DNA of 64,000 bases from assembly GCF_000016165.1 (NCBI RefSeq), contig NC_009253.1, positions 3,297,484 to 3,361,483 on the forward strand, read 5' to 3'. Made by a program: the position numbers and the translations under genes. Source of the stretch: Desulforamulus reducens MI-1 (lineage in GTDB: Bacteria > Bacillota > Desulfotomaculia > Desulfotomaculales > Desulfotomaculaceae). Positions 17,121 through 24,135 of this stretch are shown in pieces (positions within the stretch are counted from its first letter, which is position 1; each line of letters starts with the position of its first letter). Below the pieces are notes generated by a model. It was not told where the DNA came from and did not search any database. It worked only from the letters and a program-made list of their open reading frames with translations.

Positions 17121-18449
17121 CTATTCTCTTAAGGTTCTTGATGGTTGGTATATCTTGACTGGTGCTCGCTCCATACTGGCTGCCTTGGAATCGTAAATAA
17201 TTTCCATCACGGCCTGGGCCAGTTTTTCCGGTTGGTGGCGCACTAGGTTGCTGTGCTGTACCAGGTATTTTGACCAGACCTTGACGCCCATTTTGGCCAG
17301 GGCAGTTCCATCCACCTTCACCGGGGCGGCACCCTTTTCCCGGTATTTTTTCAGCAGCCTGCCGGGAATGGGCTCGTTATTCACCAGGATTTGGTCCACA
17401 AGGGGTCCCACATGGTCAAAAATGGCCGCCAGGTGTTGTTTGGCCGTATAACCCTGGGTTTCCCCGGGCTGGGTCATGATATTGCAAATATAGATTTTCT
17501 GGGCCCCGGACCTTTGAATGGCCTCGGCAATGCCTTCCACCAGGAGGTTCGGAATCACACTGGTATAAAGGCTGCCGGGTCCCAGGATAATCATGTCGGC
17601 CTCTTCGATGGCCGCCAGGGCTTCGGGCAGGGGTTTACAAACCTCCGGGTGCAGAAAAACCCTTTTAATTTTGCTTTCCGTGGCGGAAATGTTGCATTCC
17701 CCATAAACCGTGCTATGATCCGCCAGTTCCGCCCCCAGTATGACGTTTTCCAGGGTTACCGGCAGTACCTGGCCACGAATGGCCAGTACCTTGGAAAGGG
17801 CCCGCACAGCCCCATCAAAACCGCCGGAAACATTGTTTAAGCCCGCCAGAAAAAGATTGCCCAGATTGTGTCCTGCCAGTTCGCCGCTTTCAAAGCGGTA
17901 CTGCAGCACTTCTTCCATTAAGGTCTCTTTATCCGCCAAAGCCACCAGGCAGTTGCGGATATCGCCGGGTGGCAGGATACCCAAATTATCCCGTAATCTG
18001 CCGGAACTGCCACCGTCATCGGTAACGGCCACAATGGCGGTGATGTTGCTGGTGTATTCCTTTAAGCCCTTTAACAAACTGGATAGCCCGGTTCCCCCGC
18101 CGATGGCCACCACCTTGGGACCCTTTTTCAAAGAACGGTGGTGGTAAAGGGTTTCCACCAGACGTTCCGAAGGGTCTGGTCGAATCACTGTCATAATGGA
18201 GGCTATCCCCATTTTAAAGCTGTATCCCATAATGCCTAGGCCGCTGGCTACAATAACCACGCCCACAAACCACTGGGGAATGCCAGCTAATCGGTTAGAG
18301 AGGGTATCCATCACCACCCCCATCATGCCAACCAGATGCCGGTCCAGTATGGCCAACCCTAGCCCCAGTAGGGAAATTCCTACTAGGGCTAGGAGAATCC
18401 AACGCTTTATATTCATGCCAGGGGCAAACCATTTAAATAAGGAAGCCAA
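17121..18449 (-). CDS. yvcK: YvcK/MgfK family gluconeogenesis factor
   Basis: In Bacillus this UDP-sugar-binding protein is needed for growth on gluconeogenic carbon sources and for cell shape. The 442-residue protein has two N-terminal membrane segments (about residues 17-35 and 60-90), then the CofD-like core starting KVVAIGGGTGLSSLLKGLKE, with AIVAVTDDGGSSGRLRDNLG, LPPGDIRNCLVALAD, GHNLGNLFLAGL and ADMIILGPGSLYTSVIPNLL. The N-terminal membrane part is seen in several Clostridia but not in B. subtilis YvcK. Start is TTG at 18447-18449 with GGTGGG upstream. It lies 13 bases after rapZ, as in the conserved rapZ-yvcK pair; the usual next gene, whiA, is not present downstream, where a repeat and a deacetylase gene occur. 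Confidence 0.93.
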   Translation of the reverse strand: MASLFKWFAPGMNIKRWILLALVGISLLGLGLAILDRHLVGMMGVVMDTLSNRLAGIPQWFVGVVIVASGLGIMGYSFKMGIASIMTVIRPDPSERLVETLYHHRSLKKGPKVVAIGGGTGLSSLLKGLKEYTSNITAIVAVTDDGGSSGRLRDNLGILPPGDIRNCLVALADKETLMEEVLQYRFESGELAGHNLGNLFLAGLNNVSGGFDGAVRALSKVLAIRGQVLPVTLENVILGAELADHSTVYGECNISATESKIKRVFLHPEVCKPLPEALAAIEEADMIILGPGSLYTSVIPNLLVEGIAEAIQRSGAQKIYICNIMTQPGETQGYTAKQHLAAIFDHVGPLVDQILVNNEPIPGRLLKKYREKGAAPVKVDGTALAKMGVKVWSKYLVQHSNLVRHQPEKLAQAVMEIIYDSKAASMERAPVKIYQPSRTLRE

Positions 18450-18462
18450 ATTAACCCACCGC

Positions 18463-19359
18463 CTAAACTCGCATGATATCTCGGTGCCTTACATTAACTC
18501 GGTAGCCCTTTTCACTTAATACTTCACCCAGCTTATTGGTGAGGGTTACGGACCGATGCATACCACCGGTACAGCCAATGGCAATCATCAGTGTAGCCTT
18601 GCCCTCCCTTTGATAGTGGGGCACCAGAAACTGGACGAAATCAATTAGTTTTTCCATAAATTCTTTGGTTACGTCCTGGGACATGACATGCTGCTGCACG
18701 GGTTCATCATTGCCCGTGAGGCAGCGCAGTTCCGGTATATAGTAGGGATTGGGCAGAAACCGTACATCCAGCACCAAGTCGGAATCCATGGGAATACCGT
18801 ATTTGTAGCCAAAGGAAATAACGGTAATGAGCAGCCTGTTGGAGTTTTCCTTGTCACCACCGTACTGGGTGATGATTTGTTCCTTTAACTGGTTGTTGGA
18901 AACGTTGGAGGTATCAATGACTTTGGTGGCTCTGCCCCGGATTTCCCGCAGCAGTTCCCGCTCCTCCTGGATAACCTTTAATACCTCGCCGTGGTTATCC
19001 AGCGGGTGGCGGCGCCGGGATTCTTTATAGCGACGTACCAGTGTTTCATCCGATGCTTCTAAGAATAAGACTTCAAACCGGTATCCCTGTTCACCGAGGT
19101 CATGCAATACTTCTATGGCCTGGTGAAAGAACGCCCCACCGCGAATATCCACCACCAGGGCAACTTTCTCCACTTTGCCATTGGACTGGGAAACCAGTTC
19201 GGCAAATTTGGGAATCAGGGCCGGAGGTAAATTATCCACACAGAAGTAGCCCAGGTCCTCCAAACTTTGCACAGCTTGGGTTTTACCCGCTCCGGACATG
19301 CCGGTAACAATTAATAGCCGTGGACTGGACACTTCAACACCCCCCTCTGAGTCAGACAT
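18463..19359 (-). CDS. rapZ: RNase adapter/nucleotide-binding protein RapZ (YvcJ)
   Basis: A P-loop protein; in Enterobacteria it guides RNase E to a small RNA, and in Bacillus YvcJ hydrolyses GTP. About 298 residues. The Walker A GMSGAGKT is at residues 20-27, followed by ALEDLGY-type text ([20 protein letters not shown]), [28 protein letters not shown] and the C-terminal signature [13 protein letters not shown], typical of the family. The frame is open to 19446, but ATG at 19357-19359 is the sensible start because AAAGGAG lies 11 bases upstream and similarity begins there. It is followed after 13 bases by yvcK and preceded by a Crh-like gene, a classic Firmicute neighbourhood. Confidence 0.95.
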   Translation of the reverse strand: MSDSEGGVEVSSPRLLIVTGMSGAGKTQAVQSLEDLGYFCVDNLPPALIPKFAELVSQSNGKVEKVALVVDIRGGAFFHQAIEVLHDLGEQGYRFEVLFLEASDETLVRRYKESRRRHPLDNHGEVLKVIQEERELLREIRGRATKVIDTSNVSNNQLKEQIITQYGGDKENSNRLLITVISFGYKYGIPMDSDLVLDVRFLPNPYYIPELRCLTGNDEPVQQHVMSQDVTKEFMEKLIDFVQFLVPHYQREGKATLMIAIGCTGGMHRSVTLTNKLGEVLSEKGYRVNVRHRDIMRV

Positions 19360-19449
19360 GCTGTTAATATCTCCTTTATTGTAAACTGTCCGATTCATAT
19401 AAGCAAATAGTTCACTTACTCTTAGGGGGGTAGTATATATAACCATATT

Positions 19450-19482
19450 ATGAACTTTTTCTCCGGGGAGTCAGCCCCCCTG
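19450..19482. repeat. Short core of the mosaic repeat
   Basis: CTCCGGGGAGTCAGCCCCCC followed by TGG is a reduced, single-core copy of the mosaic element, between the Crh-like gene and rapZ. No flanking heptad words are kept. Confidence 0.7.
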
Positions 19483-19529
19483 GTTTTACCTATTGGTTAA
19501 AAAATAAATATTTACCCCCATTATAGTAA

Positions 19530-19552
19530 AAGGGCACCCGAAAGGTGCCTTT
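19530..19552 (-). terminator. Rho-independent terminator after the Crh-like gene
   Basis: On the minus strand AAGGCACC and GGTGCCC pair around a TTTCG loop, followed by TTTTAC. The hairpin lies about ten bases after the stop codon of the Crh-like gene, so rapZ likely has its own promoter or depends on read-through. Confidence 0.7.
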
Positions 19553-19562
19553 CTTTAAAACT

Positions 19563-19823
19563 TTATTGTTTGCTACTTTCGTTTTCCAGCAGGTTCCCCA
19601 ATACTTCCAGTGCCCGGGGGGCATCTTCCCCCTCGGCCATAAGGGTTACACCGCCTTCATTTCGATTGGCTAATTCCATGAGGCCCATGATGCTTTTGCC
19701 GTTTACTCTGTGGCCGCCCTTTTCCAGACTGATTTCTGCATGAAACTGGTTGGCTGCTTTTACAAACTCTGCCGCAGGGTGGGAATCCAGCTTACTGAAG
19801 CTTTTTATGTCCTTTTTTAACAT
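19563..19823 (-). CDS. crh: Crh-like HPr-family protein lacking the phosphorylatable His
   Basis: An 86-residue HPr fold protein. The region around the active site reads KLDSHPAAEFVKAANQF. Aligned to HPr (GLHARPAA) and Crh (GLQARPAA), the phosphorylated His15 is replaced by Asp and the conserved Arg17 by His, while the Ser46 region VNGKSIMGLM is intact. This pattern fits Crh, the catabolite repression HPr that is phosphorylated only on Ser46 by HPr kinase and acts with CcpA, not a sugar-transport phosphocarrier. Position beside rapZ-yvcK, as crh in Bacillus, supports this. AAGGAG lies 9 bases before the ATG. The His two places on (SHPAA) could confuse automatic annotation; alternative alignment by a shift would not preserve PAA. 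Confidence 0.8.
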   Translation of the reverse strand: MLKKDIKSFSKLDSHPAAEFVKAANQFHAEISLEKGGHRVNGKSIMGLMELANRNEGGVTLMAEGEDAPRALEVLGNLLENESSKQ

Positions 19824-19845
19824 GAGTAGTCTCCTTGTGGTATGT

Positions 19846-20049
19846 CTTTTAGCCGTCAGCCTTCAGCCGTCAGCCTTCAGCTTTTTTTGCATGATTTGCT
19901 TTGGGGTTAGCTAGGTTTTGGTGGTTCTTGCTTTGGGGGTCAGACCCCTCAGGATGCCGGGCTTTGGGGGCGGGGTCAGACCCCCGGTTGTTTGCTTTGG
20001 CCCAAGGCCCACAGCTCATGGCCCATGGCTAGACCCAATAGGAATACCC
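19846..20049. repeat. Mosaic intergenic repeat copy (near full length)
   Basis: From left to right: heptads AGCCGTC/AGCCTTC repeated four times, TTTTTTTGCATG, TTTGCTTTGGGGTTAGC, TTTTGGTGGTTCTTGC, the double core GGGGGTCAGACCCCTCAGG...GGGGCGGGGTCAGACCCCC, then GGTTGTTTGCTTTGG, five heptads of the GGCCCAA/GGCTCAT type, and the tail GACCCAATAGGAATACCC which runs into the stop codon of the HAD phosphatase gene. One of the best copies for building a consensus. Confidence 0.9.
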
Positions 20050-20856
20050 TTAAGCCCCAAAAATAAACTTGGCAATGACCTCTGCCACTCCATCCTCTTC
20101 GTTGGAGTGGGTGACATAATCTGCCTTTGCTTTTACTTCGGGTTCTCCATTACCCATCACTACGCCCAGTCCCGCATAATCGATCATTTCCAGGTCATTG
20201 GGAGCGTCCCCGATGGCAATTACTTGCTCCGCCGTTAATCCCCAACCCTTGGCCAGGGTATCCAGGGCCAGTCCCTTGGTGGCCTGGGGGTGGGAAAACT
20301 CCAGAAAATGAGGTTTTGATTTGCATATGTGCAGGGATGTTCCATATTGACAGCGCATTTCTTCTCCCAACCGATCCAGTTCTTCTATTCCCCCCACCAT
20401 GAGAACCTTGGTGGGGTCCTCCTGCAGGAAGTCCAGCAAATTCCCCACCGGGTGGGCAGTGATGCCGGATATTCTCTGGTAGACCTCTGCTTCCGGCGTA
20501 ATTTTTTCCACATAAAGGGTATCATCCACATAGACATTGATATGATAGCCCAGTTGGCTGCCACGCTGGATCACTTCTCGCGCTAGGACCAGTGGTACTG
20601 GACGGTGAAGCAGGACTTCCCCGGTTTGGGCTTCTTTTACCAGGGCCCCTTGATAGGTGATTAGGGGCAGATTTAGTTCCAGTTCTTTGGCGTAGCGTAG
20701 GGCTGAACAGTACATTCTTCCGGTGGCCAGGGTTACATGGATACCAGCCTCCTGGGCCCGTTTGATATATTCTTTGTTGCGGGACGATATTTTAAGCTGG
20801 CCGTTTAGTAGGGTGTCGTCGAGATCGATGGCCAGGAGTTTGTAGTTTTTGTTCAT
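20050..20856 (-). CDS. Cof-type HAD-IIB phosphatase
   Basis: A cytoplasmic haloacid-dehalogenase-type phosphatase, probably acting on phosphorylated sugars or cofactors. About 268 residues. Motif I is LLAIDLDDTLLNGQLKIS (nucleophile and acid Asp), motif II is VTLATGRMY, motif III Lys lies in HPQATKGLALDTLA, and motif IV is VIAIGDAPNDLEMIDYAGLG followed by GVVMGNGEPEVKAKADYVT. The large C2B cap sits between residues about 80 and 190, defining the Cof subfamily. The ATG at 20854-20856 is chosen because GGAG lies seven bases upstream; a frame from TTG five codons earlier overlaps that site. The stop codon is embedded in the adjoining repeat tail. Substrate not deducible. Confidence 0.92.
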   Translation of the reverse strand: MNKNYKLLAIDLDDTLLNGQLKISSRNKEYIKRAQEAGIHVTLATGRMYCSALRYAKELELNLPLITYQGALVKEAQTGEVLLHRPVPLVLAREVIQRGSQLGYHINVYVDDTLYVEKITPEAEVYQRISGITAHPVGNLLDFLQEDPTKVLMVGGIEELDRLGEEMRCQYGTSLHICKSKPHFLEFSHPQATKGLALDTLAKGWGLTAEQVIAIGDAPNDLEMIDYAGLGVVMGNGEPEVKAKADYVTHSNEEDGVAEVIAKFIFGA

Positions 20857-20887
20857 AGGTTTCTCCAATCTCTTGATTATACTGTAG

Positions 20888-21130
20888 TGCTTTTAGCTGT
20901 TAGCTGTTAGCCGTTAGCTTTTTTGCATGTATTTCTTTGGGGTTAGCTAGGGTTTGGTGGTTCTTTCTCTGGGGGTCAGACCCCTCAGGGTGCCGGGCTT
21001 TGGGGGCGGGGTCAGACCCCCGTTGGTTTGCTTTGGCCCACAGCTCATTCCAACTTCCAACTTTCCAACTTCCAACTTTCCAACTTCCAACTTTCCAACT
21101 TCCAACTTTCCAACTTCCAACTTTCCAGCT
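20888..21130. repeat. Mosaic intergenic repeat copy with 15-base tandem array
   Basis: Starts with heptads of AGCTGTT/AGCCGTT, then TTTTTTGCATGTATTTC, GGGGTTAGCTAGGGTTTGG, the double GGGGTCAGACCCC core and CGTTGGTTTGCTTTGGCCC. From about 21048 to 21128 a tandem array of TTCCAACTTTCCAAC (15 bases, an alternating 7+8 unit) is repeated about five times. It ends about 20 bases beyond the uvrC stop codon. Frames across the array encode monotonous KVGSW repeats and are not genes. Confidence 0.9.
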
Positions 21131-21147
21131 ACTGCTAGACCCATTAT

Positions 21148-22998
21148 TCACTCCCGAAAGTAATTGTACACCGCTTCGGCGGCTTTGGTGTTCATGCCTG
21201 GGATCTTGGCCAATTCTTCCACTGAGGCCTGCTTAATGGACTCCAAATTTTTATAGGCTTTATAGAGTTCCCGGCGGCGTACCGCCCCAATGCCATCGAT
21301 TTCATCCAAAAGGGATTTCAGGTTTCTCTTGGTGCGCAGCTTCCGATGATAGGTTACCGCAAAACGGTGGGCTTCATCCCTCAATCGCTGCAACATTTGC
21401 AACCCCTTGGATTCCCTGGGTAAACGGATGGGGTCCGGACGTCCCGGTGCAAACAGTAGTTCTTCCTCCTTGGCTAGGCCAAAGGTGGCAATGTGGGCAA
21501 AGCCCTGTTCCAACATGGCTTGCCGGGCCGCCGACAGCTGACCCTTACCTCCGTCGATAATAATTAGGTCTGGCAGTCGGGTAAATTTGGCCTGCTTGGG
21601 GGTAAGTTCTCCCCTGGACAAAAGGTCTTGTTCTTCCTTGGCCCGGGAAAAGCGCCGGGTCAGGGTCTCATGCATGGAGGCAAAGTCGTTGGGTCCCTCT
21701 ACCCAGCGGATCTTAAATCTTCTGTATTGGTCTTTTTTCGGTCGACCTTCTTCAAAAACCACCATGGAGGAGACGGTTTCAGTACCTTGAATATTGGAAA
21801 TATCGTAGCATTCCATGCGATGGGGGGGATTTTCCAGCCCCAGGGCGGCCATTAGTTCTGCCAGGGCCCCATCCACCGCTTCCCGGTTGGCCTGACGCTG
21901 CAACTTAGCCTGTTCCAGGGATAACAATGCATTTTGGGCCGCCATTTCCACCAATTTATGTTTATCCCCCCGTTTGGGGGCTTTAATAGTAACCTTACTG
22001 CCCCGTAGTTCACTGAGCCAAGACCTTAGGAGTTCCGGCTTAGCAATTTCTTCAGATATTAATACCTCTGCGGGGATAAATTCCGTTTGGTTATAAAACT
22101 GCTGGATAAAGGTGGTCATAATCTCCCCCCGCTCCAGGGTATCTGTGCCTTCCAGAAAGTAATGCTCACGCCCAATGAGTTTACCGCCACGGATAAAGAA
22201 CACGGTTAGGCAGGACTCATCAAAACCCCGGGCCATGGCAATGACATCTTGGTCCACCAGATCGGTGGACACCACCTTTTGCCGTTCCACAATTTTTTCC
22301 ACCGCCAGCAGTTGATCCCTAAGTTCCGCGGCCTTTTCAAATTCTAGCTTCTCCGCTGCTTCTTCCATGCGTTGGCGCAATCGCTTCATTAAATCTTCCT
22401 GCCGCCCCTCCAAAAAGAGTACCACTTCGTTAACGGTTTCCCGGTAGGTTTGCCGCTCCACCAGGTTGCAGCAGGGACCCAGGCAGCGCTTGATGTGGTA
22501 GTTCAGGCAGGGGCGATCCCTGGGACTAAGTTTCCGTTGCTTGCAGGTTCGCAGGGGAAAGATTTTTTTCAGCAGACGCATGGTTTCGTTAACGGCCCCC
22601 ACGTTGGTAAAGGGACCAAAATAGCGGGCACGGTCTTTGAGAACCCGGCGGGTTAAATAAACCCGGGGAAATTCTTCCTGGACAGTTACCTTGATATAGG
22701 GATAAGTTTTATCATCCTTTAATAGGATATTGTACTTAGGTCGGTGTTCTTTAATTAGATTATTTTCCAGAATCAGAGCTTCCATCTCGGAATCGGTGAC
22801 GATAAAATCCAGGTCTACCGCCCGGCCCAGCATGGCCTTTACTTTGGGTGCTTGCTTGGCCCCGGCCTGGAAGTAGGAACGAACTCGGTTTTTCAGGGAC
22901 ACCGCCTTCCCCACATAGATGACCTGTCCGTCTTGGTCTTTGTATAGGTAAACCCCCGGGCGTGAGGGGATGTTTTTAATTTTGTCTGATAACGGCAG
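21148..22998 (-). CDS. uvrC: Excinuclease ABC subunit C (probable CTG start)
   Basis: Makes both incisions around DNA damage loaded by UvrA and UvrB. The 616-residue protein has the GIY-YIG nuclease (SRPGVYLYKDQDGQVIYVGK, about residues 11-30, then NRVRSYF), the Cys cluster CKQRKLSPRDRPCLNYHIKR, the UVR domain (about 205-240, FEKAAELRDQLLAVE), the RNase H-like endonuclease (MECYDISNIQGTETVSSMVV, LIIIDGGKGQL) and C-terminal helix-hairpin-helices (IDGIGAVRRRELYKAYKN, IPGMNTKAAEAVYNYF). No ATG, GTG or TTG precedes the first GIY-YIG motif: the frame is closed by TAA at 22999-23001, and the next codon is CTG at 22996-22998, eight bases after a perfect GGAGGTGAT. Starting at the later GTG of VGKAV would destroy the nuclease domain, so CTG (or a downstream ATT) is inferred. 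Confidence 0.93.
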   Translation of the reverse strand: MPLSDKIKNIPSRPGVYLYKDQDGQVIYVGKAVSLKNRVRSYFQAGAKQAPKVKAMLGRAVDLDFIVTDSEMEALILENNLIKEHRPKYNILLKDDKTYPYIKVTVQEEFPRVYLTRRVLKDRARYFGPFTNVGAVNETMRLLKKIFPLRTCKQRKLSPRDRPCLNYHIKRCLGPCCNLVERQTYRETVNEVVLFLEGRQEDLMKRLRQRMEEAAEKLEFEKAAELRDQLLAVEKIVERQKVVSTDLVDQDVIAMARGFDESCLTVFFIRGGKLIGREHYFLEGTDTLERGEIMTTFIQQFYNQTEFIPAEVLISEEIAKPELLRSWLSELRGSKVTIKAPKRGDKHKLVEMAAQNALLSLEQAKLQRQANREAVDGALAELMAALGLENPPHRMECYDISNIQGTETVSSMVVFEEGRPKKDQYRRFKIRWVEGPNDFASMHETLTRRFSRAKEEQDLLSRGELTPKQAKFTRLPDLIIIDGGKGQLSAARQAMLEQGFAHIATFGLAKEEELLFAPGRPDPIRLPRESKGLQMLQRLRDEAHRFAVTYHRKLRTKRNLKSLLDEIDGIGAVRRRELYKAYKNLESIKQASVEELAKIPGMNTKAAEAVYNYFRE

Positions 22999-23009
22999 TT
23001 AGATCACCT

Positions 23010-23205
23010 CCGTTAGCTGTTTCTTATGGGTAGTGCTTTGGGGTCGTTTGGCCGTGGGCCTTGAGCCATGAGCCTTGGGCTTTGGGCTTTATTGCATGTG
23101 TTTCTTTGGGGTCAGTTGGGTTTTGGTGGTTCTTGCTCTGGGGGTCAGACCCCCGTTGGTTTGCTTTGCCCATGGCTGACCCAAAAGGAATACCCCTAAT
23201 CCCTA
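23010..23205. repeat. Mosaic intergenic repeat copy
   Basis: Between uvrC and the tetR gene. Includes TAGTGCTTTGGGGTCGTTTGG, heptads CCTTGAG-CCATGAG-CCTTGGG-CTTTGGG, TATTGCATGTGTTTC, TTTGGGGTCAGTTGGG, TTTTGGTGGTTCTTGC, a single core GGGGGTCAGACCCCC, and the tail CCATGGCTGACCCAAAAGG followed by AATACCCCTAA. Here no minus-strand gene ends at the tail, so the module is not tied to a stop codon in this case. Confidence 0.85.
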
Positions 23206-23307
23206 AAACTGTTACTATTAGTTTATCACTTCTCGGCCAGGGAAATATTAAGAATTTCTTAAACTACTATTCATTAGCATGCAACAAAAATAGTTTTTTT
23301 ACCACCC

Positions 23308-23336
23308 TTGACAAAGATGGTTTTGAGGAACAAAAT
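23308..23336 (+). promoter_or_regulatory. Candidate SigA promoter of the TetR gene
   Basis: TTGACA at 23308-23313 and CAAAAT at 23331-23336 are spaced by 17 bases. The start codon lies about 120 bases downstream, after a palindrome and a repeat block. Confidence 0.45.
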
Positions 23337-23347
23337 AGTAATGAAGT

Positions 23348-23367
23348 AAGTAACTAGTTAGTTACTT
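23348..23367. promoter_or_regulatory. Candidate TetR operator palindrome
   Basis: AAGTAACTAGTTAGTTACTT is a 20-base palindrome with only the two centre positions unmatched. It lies just downstream of the candidate -10 box, where binding of the TetR protein would block transcription of its own operon. Confidence 0.45.
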
Positions 23368-23445
23368 GAGTTGGAAAGTTGGTTAGTTGGTTTGTGAGTA
23401 TTTTTGCCCCCTTTCCAACTATCCAACTAACCAACTTTCCCACTG
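23368..23445. repeat. GTTGG/CCAAC octad block in the tetR leader
   Basis: GTTGGAAAGTTGGTTAGTTGG on the left and CCAACTATCCAACTAACC with CAACTTTCCCACTGAAGG on the right form an inverted pair of 8-base-period blocks around TTTGTGAGTATTTTTGCCCC. The block ends at the Shine-Dalgarno of the tetR gene. Confidence 0.75.
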
Positions 23446-23458
23446 AAGGAGGGTTGTT

Positions 23459-24076
23459 ATGAACGAGGAACTATCCCGTGCCGAAGAGAGTAAACAGCGA
23501 ATACTGCTGGCGGCTGCCCGTATCTTTTCCCATAAGGGCCTGGATGGGGCCCGGGTGGATGAGATCGCTGCCGCTGCTAAAATTAATAAACGAATGATTT
23601 ACCATTATTTTGAAAGCAAGGAAAACTTGTATGTGGAGGTGCTTCGTTACAACTATCAAAAAATCTATCATATAAGTAAAGGCGCTTTTATTCCCGGGGC
23701 GGACCCTGTGGAGAATGTAACCAGAGCCCTGCGCCAGTACTTTTATTTTCTGGCCCAGGATGAGGAATTTGTGCGGCTGGTTAGTTGGGAAGCCCTGAAC
23801 CGGGGGGTCTACAGCAGCAAAGTACTGCCCCAACTGTTAGATTTATTCCAGTCTGATCTAGGGGATATTTTACAGGACGGTATCAACCGGGGTATTTTTC
23901 GGCCGGATCTGGATATACGCCAGATTTTATTAAGTCTTCACGCCCTGTGCCTGGTTTATTTTACTCGCCGGGAAATGGTGCAGCCCATGTGGACCAGTGA
24001 CATGATGTCCGCTGAGATGCTGGAGGACCGTCTGCAGCATATCCTGGATATGGTTTTCCACGGTATTTTAAATTGA
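23459..24076 (+). CDS. TetR/AcrR family regulator
   Basis: A 205-residue DNA-binding repressor, most likely of the exporter genes that follow. The N-terminal helix-turn-helix spans about residues 10-60: KQRILLAAARIFSHKGLDGA, RVDEIAAAAKINKRMIYHYF and ESKENLYVEVL are canonical. The rest is an all-helical ligand domain of the AcrR/YcfQ-like C-terminal type. AAGGAGGG lies six bases before the ATG. It is the first gene of a plus-strand set with membrane fusion protein, ATPase and two permeases, with 59 bases to the next start. The inducer is unknown; drug or envelope stress is usual for such sets. Confidence 0.92.
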   Translation: MNEELSRAEESKQRILLAAARIFSHKGLDGARVDEIAAAAKINKRMIYHYFESKENLYVEVLRYNYQKIYHISKGAFIPGADPVENVTRALRQYFYFLAQDEEFVRLVSWEALNRGVYSSKVLPQLLDLFQSDLGDILQDGINRGIFRPDLDIRQILLSLHALCLVYFTRREMVQPMWTSDMMSAEMLEDRLQHILDMVFHGILN

Positions 24077-24135
24077 CTAACAAATTGACATCACTTTTTT
24101 ATAAAACTGTACGATAACTGGAGGTGTTTCATTAT

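Noticed and set aside
20900-21236. Open frames on both strands encoding KVGSW or FQLPT repeats
   Set aside because: They come from the 15-base tandem array in the repeat element; all frames are open only because the array lacks stop codons, and no ribosome site is present.
24083-24110. TTGACA between tetR and the membrane fusion gene as a separate promoter
   Set aside because: The only -10-like text (TACGAT) is 19 bases away and poor; co-transcription from the tetR promoter is simpler.
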